A stretch of DNA of 64,000 nt from assembly GCA_016743945.1 (NCBI GenBank), contig JADGFI010000031.1:1-64000 (forward strand). Reading direction: 5' to 3'. The notes beneath the pieces are model-generated. The model was not told the origin of the DNA. It saw only the letters and a program-made list of their open reading frames with translations, and ran no database searches. Both the position numbers and the translations under genes were made by a program. Positions 43,941 through 52,897 of the stretch are shown here, one piece after another. Origin of the DNA: Desulfobacteraceae bacterium. Lineage in GTDB: Bacteria > Desulfobacterota > Desulfobacteria > Desulfobacterales > Desulfobacteraceae. How positions within the stretch are numbered: position 1 is the stretch's first letter; every line of letters starts with the position of its first letter.

Positions 43941-44825
43941 TTATACCACATCTGCCAGGGCTTGTTCCAGGTTCTCATACACGAAGGTATAACCTGCCTC
44001 CTGAATTTTTTTAGGCAGGATTTTCTTGCCTGTCAACAGCAATTCTTCCCCCATCTGCCCCATCAAAAGTTTGATGACGACTCCTGGCATTGAAAAAAAA
44101 GTCGGGCGGTTCAGCACCTTTCCCAATGCCTCGGTGAACTGCTGGTTTGTTACAGGATGGGGTGAGGTGCCGTTAACCGGGCCCTGGATACCATCGTGTT
44201 CAATACAATGCAGTATAATACCGATCAAATCATTGATATGAATCCAGGACATCCATTGGGTCCCATCACCCATCCGTCCCCCTGCCCCCAGCTTAAACGG
44301 GCCTAACATTTTGCCCAATGCACCGCCGTTTCCAAGGACAATACCCGTGCGCAACAAACAGGTGCGGATGCCAAGCGGCTGCGCCTGAATGGCAATGGTT
44401 TCCCATTGTCGGCAGATCTGGCTGGAAAAACTGTCATCACCAACGCCTGTTTCGTCAATGGATTCGTTTGTTCTGCCCGTCCCATAATACCCAATGGCTG
44501 AGCCGCTGATGAACACCTTGGGTTTTGGTTCTATCCTGGTAAAGTATGCAATAAGCGCCTGTGTTGTATCCAGACGGCTGCGAAGGATCCGTTGTTTCTG
44601 GCCGTCGCTCCACCGTTTTTCCACAATCGGTTCACCGGCCAGGTTAATCACGGCATCAAATATCATCGCATCGGTCAGGTCTGACAGAGAACCAATCCCC
44701 TGGACAGGCGATTGGAGCGTTTCCGGGTGTCGGCTCAACACCACCAGGTGATGCTGATCTTCCAGCAATCGGGAACAAAGGACTGATCCGATAAATCCGG
44801 TGCCGCCGGTAATGAGTATGTTCAT
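43941..44825 (-). CDS. TIGR01777 family NAD-dependent epimerase (SDR)
   Basis: This 294-residue short-chain-dehydrogenase-like protein has the N-terminal nucleotide loop ILITGGTGFIGSVLCSRLL and the family signature GSAIGYYGTGR. It is close to E. coli YfcH. The substrate is unknown. It lies 29 bases downstream of the 42-codon bd-oxidase subunit gene and ends 62 bases before the double-NosL start, so it may be co-transcribed with the cytochrome bd genes. Confidence 0.9.
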   Translation of the reverse strand: MNILITGGTGFIGSVLCSRLLEDQHHLVVLSRHPETLQSPVQGIGSLSDLTDAMIFDAVINLAGEPIVEKRWSDGQKQRILRSRLDTTQALIAYFTRIEPKPKVFISGSAIGYYGTGRTNESIDETGVGDDSFSSQICRQWETIAIQAQPLGIRTCLLRTGIVLGNGGALGKMLGPFKLGAGGRMGDGTQWMSWIHINDLIGIILHCIEHDGIQGPVNGTSPHPVTNQQFTEALGKVLNRPTFFSMPGVVIKLLMGQMGEELLLTGKKILPKKIQEAGYTFVYENLEQALADVV

Positions 44826-44854
44826 TTTTTCTCCAGCTCCAGGTTAAAGATTTC

Positions 44855-44983
44855 TCAGGTTGTTTTTCCCACTAGGACAATCCAGCGGGTAATGGCGGCC
44901 AACAGGGCAACAGACAACAGGCCGCCGCACCAAAGCGCCGCAAACCAGAGCCATTGTTTGAGGGTGTCAGTACACAGTTTCAT
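44855..44983 (-). CDS. 42-residue cytochrome bd small subunit (DUF2474/CydX-like)
   Basis: An ATG at 44983, overlapping the last 17 bases of cydB in another frame, opens a 42-codon gene. The product has a single membrane helix with the pattern QWLWFAALWCGGLLSVALLA then a basic ITRW end, the profile of DUF2474-type proteins found after cydB in cyanide-insensitive-type oxidases. CydX/DUF2474 subunits stabilise the haem sites of bd oxidases. It is shorter than usual gene-finding limits and easily missed. The ribosome site is weak, so translational coupling to cydB is likely. Confidence 0.8.
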   Translation of the reverse strand: MKLCTDTLKQWLWFAALWCGGLLSVALLAAITRWIVLVGKTT

Positions 44984-45986
44984 GAGAGCTTTTGCCCCGA
45001 AATATCCAATAGCAATAACCGGTATAGGCCAGCACGACCGGCAGCATAATCACCGCCCCCACCAGCAGGAGAGACTGTGATTCCGGTGCGGCCGCGGCCT
45101 GTTTAAAGGTTACCTGGTATGGCACCAGCCAGGGCCAGGTACTGATACCGATGCCGATGTAATTCATCAAAAAAATCCCCTGAATCAGAAAGAACGGCCG
45201 GTATTCATTTTTGTGGCGAAGATCGTGCCACAGCATCCAGAACAGGATCATACACGAGACCGGCATAACTCCGAGATAAAAGAAATTGGGCAGACTGAAC
45301 CACAACGCCCGGATTCTGGGGTCCATGATCGGCATGCAAAAACTGACCAGACCCATGAAAAAGGCCACATGCCAGAACAGATATCCGGTGCATCTTCGGG
45401 CCCAGGCTTGGGTCACATCTTCGGTTTTCATGATCAGCCAGGCCGCCCCCAGAAGGGCATAACCGGCCACAAGAGCTACCCCGGTCATGACACTGAAGGC
45501 ATTGAGCCAGTCAAAGGCCCCTCCGCCAAACGATCTTCCAGTGACGCTGATCCCCTGGACAAACGCCCCCAGGATCATTCCCTGGGTCAGGGTGGCAACC
45601 AGTGATCCAACGTGAAAAACATAGCCCCAGCGCTTTTTGGACCGGGCGTTTGCCTTGAACCTGAATTCAAAGGATACCCCCCTTAAAATAAGTCCCAGAA
45701 GCATCAAAATGACGGGAATGTAGAACGCCGGCATCAAAATGGCGTAGGCAAGGGGGAAGGCGGCAAAAAGTCCGCCGCCACCCATCACAAGCCAGGTTTC
45801 ATTCCCATCCCAGAACGGAGCAATGGATCCCATCATACGGTCCTGACATTTTTCAGACGGTGCAAAGGGAAACAAGATGCCGATACCCAGATCAAATCCA
45901 TCCAGCAGCACATATAAAAAAATGGCAGTGCCGATCAACGCATACCAGACAAGGGGCAGATCAATGAATCCTTGAAAACTAAACAT
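44967..45986 (-). CDS. cydB: Cytochrome bd-type oxidase subunit II
   Basis: This 339-residue subunit has about eight membrane segments and the CydB blocks WYALIGTAIFLYVLLDGFDL, WDGNETWLVMGGGGLFAAFP and the C-terminal VIMLPVVLAYTGYCYWIF. With CydA it reduces oxygen to water using quinol. Its start overlaps cydA's stop by 8 bases. In an anaerobe this oxidase would mainly protect from oxygen. Confidence 0.95.
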   Translation of the reverse strand: MFSFQGFIDLPLVWYALIGTAIFLYVLLDGFDLGIGILFPFAPSEKCQDRMMGSIAPFWDGNETWLVMGGGGLFAAFPLAYAILMPAFYIPVILMLLGLILRGVSFEFRFKANARSKKRWGYVFHVGSLVATLTQGMILGAFVQGISVTGRSFGGGAFDWLNAFSVMTGVALVAGYALLGAAWLIMKTEDVTQAWARRCTGYLFWHVAFFMGLVSFCMPIMDPRIRALWFSLPNFFYLGVMPVSCMILFWMLWHDLRHKNEYRPFFLIQGIFLMNYIGIGISTWPWLVPYQVTFKQAAAAPESQSLLLVGAVIMLPVVLAYTGYCYWIFRGKSSHETVY

Positions 45987-47385
45987 GGTCTCCTCCTTTT
46001 GCTGTTACAGCATCCGAAACAATGGGGGGGTGTGTAATGCCATGACCGCCGTAGGGTGTTTGCGTTCCAGCAACCGGTCCTTTCTTGACAAGGCGGATGA
46101 TATAATAAATCCCGGCCCCAAACACAAATCCATAGATGATGATAAAGGCAAGCAGCGAAAGAGCAACATGAATCCCTGCCACCGGGGATATGGCGTCAGC
46201 GGTTAAAAGGGAATTAAACACCAGATACGGCTGGCGGCCTATTTCCGTTACAAACCATCCGGTAAGGACCGCAACGAACCCGGCCGGTGTCATCAACATG
46301 CACCAGCCGTGAAACCACGGGGAATCAAACAGGCGCTTTTTCCAATACAGCAGGAAGGCAAACACACCGGTCAGAATCATCATCATGCCCACCCCCACCA
46401 TGATCCGGAACGACCAGAAAACAGGTGCAACCGGTGGCCGGCGGTCTTTTGGCCACTCTTTGAGACCCTTGACCTCTCCGTCCAGGCGATGGGTGAGAAT
46501 AAGGCTGGACACTTTCGGAATTTCAATGGCAAACCGGGTGGTTTCCATCTGTTCATCCGGCCAGCCGAACAATACAAGCGGTGCACCCTGCTGGGTCTCC
46601 CATAACCCTTCCATGGCAGCCACCTTGACCGGCTGTTTCTTGAAGGTGTTCAGCCCGTGAAGATCTCCGAACAACAGCTGGAGCGGTGCCACAAATACCG
46701 CCATGAGCATGGCCATGCCGAACATGATCTTTGCCTGGGGGATAAATTTTTTGCGAAACAGATAAAAGGCACCAACCCCGCTCACGGCAAAGGCGGTTGT
46801 CAGGTATGTAGCGGTCACCATATGGATCATGCGATAGGGAAAAGAGGAATTAAAAATAATGGCCAGCCAGTTGGTGGGATAGTAAAGGCCGTCATCGCCT
46901 ATCAAAAATCCCTGGGGCGTCTGCATCCAGGAATTAGCTGCCAGGATCCAGAAGGCCGAGACCAGGGTTCCTGCGGCAACCATCACCGTGGCAAAAAAAT
47001 GCATCCTGGGGCTGACGCGGTTCCACCCGAACAGCATGATTCCCAGAAAAGAGGCCTCAAGGAAAAAGGCGGTCAGGACTTCAAACCCCAGAAGGGGGCC
47101 GATAACATTGCCAACCTTGTCAGAAAAGACAGACCAGTTTGTGCCGAACTGGTAAGAGAGTACCACCCCGGAGACAACGCCCATACCGAATGTCACGGCA
47201 AATATTTTCACCCACATCTGGTAGACATCCCTGTAGACTTCATCACAGGTTTTCAGCCATCGCCATTCCACCACAGCCAGCCAGCTTGCAAGCCCTATGG
47301 TAAAAGCGGGAAACAGGATGTGAAACGATATGGTAAACGCAAACTGAAGTCTTGCCAGCATGGCAGGGTCCAAGTGAAGTGTCAT
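45979..47385 (-). CDS. cydA: Cytochrome bd-type oxidase subunit I
   Basis: This 468-residue subunit is shorter than the E. coli form (about 522), mainly through a short Q-loop around GLKEWPKDRRPP, which places it with the cyanide-insensitive-type (CIO) group. Haem-ligand regions are visible: ISFHILFPAFTIG (His near residue 21), PYRMIHMVTATYL, and LTGWFVTEIGRQPYLV. An AAGGAAG ribosome site precedes the start. A DOMON-type protein gene lies 47 bases upstream on the same strand. Confidence 0.96.
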   Translation of the reverse strand: MTLHLDPAMLARLQFAFTISFHILFPAFTIGLASWLAVVEWRWLKTCDEVYRDVYQMWVKIFAVTFGMGVVSGVVLSYQFGTNWSVFSDKVGNVIGPLLGFEVLTAFFLEASFLGIMLFGWNRVSPRMHFFATVMVAAGTLVSAFWILAANSWMQTPQGFLIGDDGLYYPTNWLAIIFNSSFPYRMIHMVTATYLTTAFAVSGVGAFYLFRKKFIPQAKIMFGMAMLMAVFVAPLQLLFGDLHGLNTFKKQPVKVAAMEGLWETQQGAPLVLFGWPDEQMETTRFAIEIPKVSSLILTHRLDGEVKGLKEWPKDRRPPVAPVFWSFRIMVGVGMMMILTGVFAFLLYWKKRLFDSPWFHGWCMLMTPAGFVAVLTGWFVTEIGRQPYLVFNSLLTADAISPVAGIHVALSLLAFIIIYGFVFGAGIYYIIRLVKKGPVAGTQTPYGGHGITHPPIVSDAVTAKGGDHV

Positions 47386-47432
47386 GAAATCTTCCTTTTG
47401 CTTGACCGATTAACGCTTGACGTAAAACTGCA

Positions 47433-47987
47433 TCATTTTATTCTTTTTGTTTCACCGGTTGAATAGTTGATGTCGTAGACACCCCTGTATTTGTGGCCGG
47501 CATTAAAAGAATCTGATCCAGATCCATAGGCAACCATTATTCGGCTGGTTCCTTCAGAAACAATGGGGTTGTCCCATTTGTCTTTGCTGTCCAGGGCCAG
47601 GGAGAAACAAATTGTGGTGACCCCATCGATCTCCTCTCCGGCCGGGTTGAGCACATTATTTTCCCCCCCCAGCTTTTCATCCTGGGAATGGGCCCGACTC
47701 CTTACGCCATAGTGATCTTGGATCTCTACCTTGCCGTTTTTCACGGCACCGATGATAATATCAGCCCCCCGCATGGCGGATTCAGGGTCAAACCCAATGG
47801 ACACCCATCCGGTTGTTTTGGCCGTCAGTTTCACATGGATCTGGTCCTGGTCAATGGACCAGGAGACGGCCATATCTTTTGCTTCAAGTGTATGCTGATA
47901 GGCCTTTGCACCCGCATATACGGGGAAAAGGACGCTGACTGCTGCAGCGATCAAAACAAATTTTTTCATCATTTTCACTATTTTCAT
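47433..47987 (-). CDS. Exported DOMON domain protein
   Basis: This 184-residue protein has a signal peptide (about 1-27) and a DOMON beta-sandwich (residues 30-180: WSIDQDQIHVKLTAKTTGWV, SIGFDP, ADIIIGAV). DOMON domains bind haem or sugars in extracytoplasmic redox proteins. Met (AKDMAVSW) and His (QDHYG) residues at typical places could be haem ligands, but no covalent-haem motif is present. Being first in the bd-oxidase operon suggests a redox role in the periplasm. Confidence 0.83.
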   Translation of the reverse strand: MKIVKMMKKFVLIAAAVSVLFPVYAGAKAYQHTLEAKDMAVSWSIDQDQIHVKLTAKTTGWVSIGFDPESAMRGADIIIGAVKNGKVEIQDHYGVRSRAHSQDEKLGGENNVLNPAGEEIDGVTTICFSLALDSKDKWDNPIVSEGTSRIMVAYGSGSDSFNAGHKYRGVYDINYSTGETKRIK

Positions 47988-48390
47988 TATAGGATTACTC
48001 CTTCATCCTTGAATTGCGGTTCGCCACTGGAAAAGCCTAGGCCAACAGCTGAACAAACCCCTTTTTTAAGCGGATAAAATGAGTTCTTGACTCAACCATT
48101 AAAACCAAAGGATGCGAATTTCAAACTATTATCATCATTCTCTTATAAGCTGTCAACACAAAAGGAAGGAATGATTAACTTTTGGATATTTCATATGACA
48201 CTCCGTTGAAATGGTTAATTTCCTTGACATGATATAGCCTTAAACGTATTTATGAAGAGCACGCCGTCAAGGGAAGGTTGTTCTTTAGTCCTGGGAAAAA
48301 AACGTAAGAGAATAAGACACGAGGAATTTCGGCCACAGGATTTACCTGCGCTATATTTAAAAAAAATCAAATCAAATCAAAGGTGATAAC
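47988..48390. promoter_or_regulatory. Divergent promoter region between DOMON-cyd and DUF2231-ebo units
   Basis: This 403-base gene-free region separates two divergent operons. On the plus strand TTGACA (48224-48229) and TATTTA (48247-48252) stand 17 bases apart, 139 bases upstream of the DUF2231 start; the -35 is perfect, the -10 weak. A motif for oxygen control (FNR/Rex) was not clearly seen. Confidence 0.4.
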
Positions 48391-48837
48391 ATGACAGAAG
48401 TTATTTTTGAGTTTCTAAACAAGATCGGATTTGTTCATCCCTTACATCCTGCATTAACACATATCCCCATGGGAATGGTAATGGGTGCGGTCACGTTCAG
48501 GCTGGTATCTTTTTTACCCAGGTTAAAATTTCTGGCCAGAACAGGGTATCATTGTATTATCCTTGGCCTTTTGGGCATGCTCCCGACGGCTTTTTCAGGA
48601 TACCTGGACTGGCAGCATACCTTTGGCGGCACCTGGGAATTTTTGATCATACTGAAAATGGTTCTTGCGGTTGTTTTAACAGTTCTCCTGGCAACCATCG
48701 CCATTGTGGATGATCCTGAAAATCCCCGATTTGATAAAAAAACACTTTTTTATCTTTTGACCCTCCTTCTGGCCATCGGCCTGGGATTCTCCGGTGGCGA
48801 ACTGACCCATCAACTTTTGCAGGCTGCCTTGCACTAG
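48391..48837 (+). CDS. DUF2231 membrane protein
   Basis: This 148-residue protein with four membrane helices has the DUF2231 signature HPLHPALTHIPMGMVMGA near the start and GYLDWQHTFGG after helix 2. The family is often fused to or found with c-type cytochromes; the conserved His residues may bind haem. It starts the rightward group that continues with the TIM-barrel gene 19 bases downstream. A second, cytochrome-fused copy lies at 54939-55643. Confidence 0.85.
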   Translation: MTEVIFEFLNKIGFVHPLHPALTHIPMGMVMGAVTFRLVSFLPRLKFLARTGYHCIILGLLGMLPTAFSGYLDWQHTFGGTWEFLIILKMVLAVVLTVLLATIAIVDDPENPRFDKKTLFYLLTLLLAIGLGFSGGELTHQLLQAALH

Positions 48838-48856
48838 AAAAAAGGATGTCAAATTA

Positions 48857-49699
48857 ATGGTATTTTCGTACAGCACCAATGCGTTTGTTGAACATTCCCT
48901 CGCCGAGGCGGTTAAATTGATTGCCCAGACAGGATTTCGTGGGGTGGAGATTATGTGTGACAGGCCCCATCTGTATCCCCCGGATGCAAATCACCAGGAT
49001 CTTGAACGCTTCAAGCAATCGCTTACCGCGCTAAACTTGACGATTACGAACCTCAATTGTTTCACCCTTTTTGCCGTGGGCAATACCTGGCTTCCTTCCT
49101 GGATAGAGCCGGACGCATCACGACGGCAGGAAAGAATTAACCATACACTCAACTGCCTGGATATTGCCCATTTTTTAGGCAGCCCGTGTATCTCGGTACC
49201 CCCCGGTGGGCCGCCGGTTGAAAGGGATAGGAAGGCATCATTGGCCCTTTTTCGCCAGGGGCTTGAGCAAGTGCTCCCCAAAGCCGAAAGCCTTGGGGTA
49301 AATATTCTCATTGAGCCGGAACCCGACCTTTTAATAGAAAACAGCCGCCAGATGAGTTCGTTTATCAAAGAATTTTCATCCCCAAACCTGGGGGTCAATT
49401 TTGATGTGGGTCATTTTTATTGTGTGGGTGAAGCACCGGAAGCAGCCCTTGAAACCCTGTTTGAAAAAATCGGTCATATCCACATTGAAGATATTGCGCC
49501 GACAAGAAAACATCACCATCTCATCCCCGGCCTCGGCGCCATAGACTATGACGCATTTTTTAAACGGCTCGGGCAATTGAGCTACAACAAAGATATTTGT
49601 CTTGAACTTTATACGTATACAAAAGCTCCTTGCGAAGCCGGTCTGAAAAGTATTGAGACGCTAAAGCCTGTAATGGAAAAATACGGTTTTTCGGTTTAA
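48857..49699 (+). CDS. Sugar phosphate isomerase/epimerase-type TIM-barrel protein
   Basis: This 280-residue xylose-isomerase-like TIM barrel has metal ligands that can be placed: Glu in NILIEPEPDLL, Asp/His in NFDVGHFY, His in HIHIEDIAP and Glu in CLELYTY. Next to an EboD-like cyclase and a UbiA-type prenyltransferase it occupies the place of EboE in ebo clusters, but its N-terminus does not clearly match the EboE group, so the name is not assigned. It probably isomerises a small sugar or sugar-derived intermediate. Confidence 0.82.
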   Translation: MVFSYSTNAFVEHSLAEAVKLIAQTGFRGVEIMCDRPHLYPPDANHQDLERFKQSLTALNLTITNLNCFTLFAVGNTWLPSWIEPDASRRQERINHTLNCLDIAHFLGSPCISVPPGGPPVERDRKASLALFRQGLEQVLPKAESLGVNILIEPEPDLLIENSRQMSSFIKEFSSPNLGVNFDVGHFYCVGEAPEAALETLFEKIGHIHIEDIAPTRKHHHLIPGLGAIDYDAFFKRLGQLSYNKDICLELYTYTKAPCEAGLKSIETLKPVMEKYGFSV

Positions 49700-49701
49700 C
49701 C

Positions 49702-50958
49702 ATGAGCCATAACATTATGAACAATAAAATAAGGTTTCCTGAAGGTCTCCCCCGGACCGTCATCCCGCTGAAATTTGCTCAGTCGTTTCATTACCCGGTC
49801 TGTTTTACCCGGGACGTATTCAACACCCGTAATCCGATTCTGATCGATACCCTTAAGGTGAAAAACCAACCCCGGGCCAGAAAAATAATGGTGATGATTG
49901 ATGACGGGCTGACCCGCCAAAATCCTCAACTCTTAAATGATATATCCCAATGGTTTGAACACCACAAGGAGCTTGTTTGTCTGGCCTGCGAACCGGTGGT
50001 GTTTCCCGGTGGTGAACAGGTAAAAAACTCCTGGGACCATGTGCACCGGGCAACCAAGGCCATGAACGACGCTGAACTGGACCGACACGGCGTGGTTATC
50101 GCCGTGGGCGGAGGCGCCCTGCTGGATATGGCCGGGTTCAGTGCGGCCATCTTCCACAGGGGGATACAGCTGGTACGGATTCCCACCACAACCCTGGCCC
50201 AGAACGATGCCGGCATTGGGGTTAAAAACGGAATAAACCAATATGGCAAAAAAAATTGTATTGGGACCTTTTTTCTGCCCGCGGCGGTGATCAATGACTA
50301 TGGTTTCCTGGCGACACTGTCTTTTGAGCATTTTATCGGAGGGGTGGCCGAAGCCTTTAAGATTGCCTTGATACGCGACCGCTCCTTTTTTTCTTTTCTT
50401 GAGAAAAACAGTGTACGGCTGAAACAAAGGGACCCGGCGGCAATAGAAGAAACCATTGAAAGATGCGCGCGACTTCACCTGGATCATATCGCCCACAGTG
50501 GCGACGCATTTGAAACCGGATCCTCACGGCCGCTGGATTATGGTCACTGGTCTGCCCATAAGATTGAAATGCTGTCCGGGTTTTCCATGGGACACGGCCA
50601 GGCAGTTTCAGTCGGTATCGCCCTGGACTCCTACACTGCATGGCAGCTCTCCCTGATTTCCCGGGCCGAACTGGACCGTATCATCGCGGCGCTGATAAAT
50701 TGCGGACTCCCGGTCTGGAGCCAATATCTTGCGATCACGGACACTTCGGGCCGCCTTGAAATAGAAAACGGGCTTGAAGAATTCCGCCAGCACCTGGGGG
50801 GCAGGTTAACCTTTACCATGCCCGATGGAATCGGACAGACATGTGAGCGCCATGAAATGGACTTTGACATTGTCAGGCAAGGGATCGCTTTTCTTAAAAA
50901 CACCTGGGGTGATGCGGGCAGGAACAGCCGGATCACCGAAACAATCAGACAGAGGTGA
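49702..50958 (+). CDS. 3-dehydroquinate synthase-like sugar phosphate cyclase (EboD-like)
   Basis: This 418-residue member of the dehydroquinate synthase superfamily has the NAD loop AVGGGALLDMAGFSAAI, the segment IPTTTLAQNDAGIGVKNGIN, and metal ligands near GGVAEAFKIALIRD and SMGHGQAVSVGIAL. The AQNDAGIGVKNG-type segment differs from true AroB (which has SMVDASVGGK) and resembles EboD. It therefore probably makes a cyclitol-type product rather than shikimate. It starts 2 bases after the TIM-barrel gene and converges on ubiG with a 14-base overlap. Confidence 0.86.
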   Translation: MSHNIMNNKIRFPEGLPRTVIPLKFAQSFHYPVCFTRDVFNTRNPILIDTLKVKNQPRARKIMVMIDDGLTRQNPQLLNDISQWFEHHKELVCLACEPVVFPGGEQVKNSWDHVHRATKAMNDAELDRHGVVIAVGGGALLDMAGFSAAIFHRGIQLVRIPTTTLAQNDAGIGVKNGINQYGKKNCIGTFFLPAAVINDYGFLATLSFEHFIGGVAEAFKIALIRDRSFFSFLEKNSVRLKQRDPAAIEETIERCARLHLDHIAHSGDAFETGSSRPLDYGHWSAHKIEMLSGFSMGHGQAVSVGIALDSYTAWQLSLISRAELDRIIAALINCGLPVWSQYLAITDTSGRLEIENGLEEFRQHLGGRLTFTMPDGIGQTCERHEMDFDIVRQGIAFLKNTWGDAGRNSRITETIRQR

Positions 50959-51643
50959 AGCTTGCCAGATAGTTGACCAGGCAATTTTTGCACAAATAAT
51001 ATCGCCGGGTAATCGGATTGTATGAAAACCCGGTGATATCCATCTGTTTCAACCCCGCCTCAAAACAGGCCCGGTTCAGTTCAGAAGGCTTGATCAACGA
51101 TGACCAGTCATGGGTCCCTTTGGGCAGAAGCCCCAGAACATATTCAGCACACACGACCGCCAGAAGAAAAGACACAAGATTGCGGTTGATGGTTGCAAAA
51201 ATGATGACACCCCCGGGATTCAGGACATTTTTGCAAGCCGCAATGACCGATTCATAGCTTGGCACATGTTCGAGCAGTTCCATGCACAAAATGACGTCAA
51301 AACCGGTTTGGGTGAACCCGGTGACGTGTTCGATGTCCGTGTCGATATAGCGGATGTCAAGGCATGATTGTTTCGCATGGGTCCTTGCAATGGCCGTCAT
51401 CTGGGGTGATGCGTCAATGCCGATGGTGACACAAGCCTGCCTTGCAATCCTTTCGGTAAGTATCCCGCCGCCGCAGCCCACATCCAACACCCGTTTCCCC
51501 TTAAGATCTGTTTGCTGCATAATGTATTCAAGCCTTAAGGGATTGATATCATGAAGGGATTTCATCCTTCCGTTTTCATCCCACCAGTCGGTTGCAAAGT
51601 CGTTGAATTTTTCAATTTCACTCGAAGAGATATTGTGTGTCAT
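50945..51643 (-). CDS. ubiG: UbiG-type polyprenyl-phenol O-methyltransferase
   Basis: This 232-residue class I methyltransferase has the UbiG head FNDFATDWWDENGRMKSLHD and NPLRLEYI, SAM loop VLDVGCGGGILTERIA and CMELLEHVP. In ubiquinone makers UbiG performs two O-methylations. Sulfate reducers normally use menaquinone, so its presence beside a UbiA-family prenyltransferase and UbiB is notable. It is transcribed leftward between the EboD-like and prenyltransferase genes, and the 3' end overlaps the EboD-like gene by 14 bases. Confidence 0.88.
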   Translation of the reverse strand: MTHNISSSEIEKFNDFATDWWDENGRMKSLHDINPLRLEYIMQQTDLKGKRVLDVGCGGGILTERIARQACVTIGIDASPQMTAIARTHAKQSCLDIRYIDTDIEHVTGFTQTGFDVILCMELLEHVPSYESVIAACKNVLNPGGVIIFATINRNLVSFLLAVVCAEYVLGLLPKGTHDWSSLIKPSELNRACFEAGLKQMDITGFSYNPITRRYYLCKNCLVNYLASFTSV

Positions 51644-51703
51644 CCGGTTTCTTGAGAATCCTTTGTCTATTGTTTTATTTCAGGCACCCTAGTGAATAAT
51701 TTC

Positions 51704-51732
51704 TTGAAATTTTCACCTGATCCGTTTATACT
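51704..51732 (+). promoter_or_regulatory. Strong sigma-70-type promoter upstream of the UbiA-family gene
   Basis: TTGAAA (51704) and TATACT (51727) are separated by exactly 17 bases on the plus strand. The predicted transcript would have a leader of about 200 bases before the TTG start at 51937. The rest of the 293-base divergent region holds no recognised gene. Confidence 0.55.
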
Positions 51733-51936
51733 TTTTGGCAATGCGTAATTATTACAATGGGTTCATCGGTACTTTGATGCAGACATCGTCTGTCTTTTGT
51801 TTTTTACTAAAAGATTCGGTTATCTACAACACTATTCTTAAAGAATCAATGCATGGACTTGCAGTTGCTTGATTGGATGAAGGATAGTCTTCAAGACAAA
51901 GTTTGATCTTTTGTTCTTCTTTTGGCGGGGTGACGA

Positions 51937-52872
51937 TTGAAATATGTAATGTCCTTTTATGACACACTAGTTCCGGAAAAACTTCAATTCTTTTTTGCGC
52001 TTTCACGGACCCATCATGGTGTGCTCGATATGATGGCACCTGTTTTTGCTGCCCTGATCTATCTTGGGCATTTTCCTGATCCCGTGATTGTCCTGGCAGG
52101 CGTTATCACTGTTTTCTCTGGATATACAGCGGTTTATGCACTCAATGATATTGTCGGATACAAAGACGATCGAAAAAATATTCGGCCCGACGACAAAAAA
52201 GGGACCGATCTGGACTCAATCCTTATCCGGCACCCCCTTGCCCAGGGCATGATAAGCATGAAATCCGCTGCGGCATGGGCAGGATTCTGGTCTGTTGCGG
52301 CTCTACTGGGAGCATATTATTTAAACCCTGTCTGTATTCTGATTTTTCTGGGCGGTGCACTGCTGGAAACCATCTATTGCTGTCTGTTAAAAATCACGTA
52401 TCTCAGGATTGTCATCAACGGGTTTGTAAAAGCGGCCGGACCTGTTGCCGCTATCTTTGCCGTGGACACAAGTCCCGATGCCCTGTTTTTATGCTTCATA
52501 TTTCTTTTCTTTTTTCTATGGGAAGCCGGGGGACAAAATATCCCCAATGATTATACAGACATAGATGAAGACCAGCAGATAAATGCAAAAACACTCCCCC
52601 TGGTATTTGGACGGGAGGTTGCAAGTTCCCTGATCATGGGGCTTCTGGCGGTTGCTTTTATTGTCATGACAGCCGTGTTCATTCTGTCACCAATTGATTT
52701 TAACTGGTTTTCATATCTGATTTTCGGGACAGGCTCTTTCCTCCTATTGCTTCTGCCGGCACTAAAGCTTCGAACAACCCCTGAAAATCAAGCCGCAATG
52801 AGTCTTTTCAACAAGGCAAGTTATTATCCGTTTTTTTTGTTGTGTGTGGTGCTGATGGATTTATTTTTTTAA
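51937..52872 (+). CDS. UbiA family prenyltransferase (EboC-like)
   Basis: This 311-residue protein with about nine membrane helices has both acidic motifs of the family: ALNDIVGYKDDRKN (first Asp-rich) and NDYTDIDEDQQINAKTLP (second). It joins a prenyl chain to a ring or small-molecule acceptor in the membrane. It could be the EboC of an ebo-like set or a quinone-pathway enzyme working with UbiG. The start is TTG at 51937 with GGCGGGGTGA ahead of it; Met at 51949 has no ribosome site. Confidence 0.88.
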   Translation: MKYVMSFYDTLVPEKLQFFFALSRTHHGVLDMMAPVFAALIYLGHFPDPVIVLAGVITVFSGYTAVYALNDIVGYKDDRKNIRPDDKKGTDLDSILIRHPLAQGMISMKSAAAWAGFWSVAALLGAYYLNPVCILIFLGGALLETIYCCLLKITYLRIVINGFVKAAGPVAAIFAVDTSPDALFLCFIFLFFFLWEAGGQNIPNDYTDIDEDQQINAKTLPLVFGREVASSLIMGLLAVAFIVMTAVFILSPIDFNWFSYLIFGTGSFLLLLLPALKLRTTPENQAAMSLFNKASYYPFFLLCVVLMDLFF

Positions 52873-52897
52873 CATAATACTATTAGGAGGTGTATTT

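Noticed and set aside
46657..47466. 269-codon plus-strand frame opposite cydA
   Set aside because: Antisense shadow with His/Lys/Gly-biased composition caused by the codon pattern of the membrane protein on the other strand.
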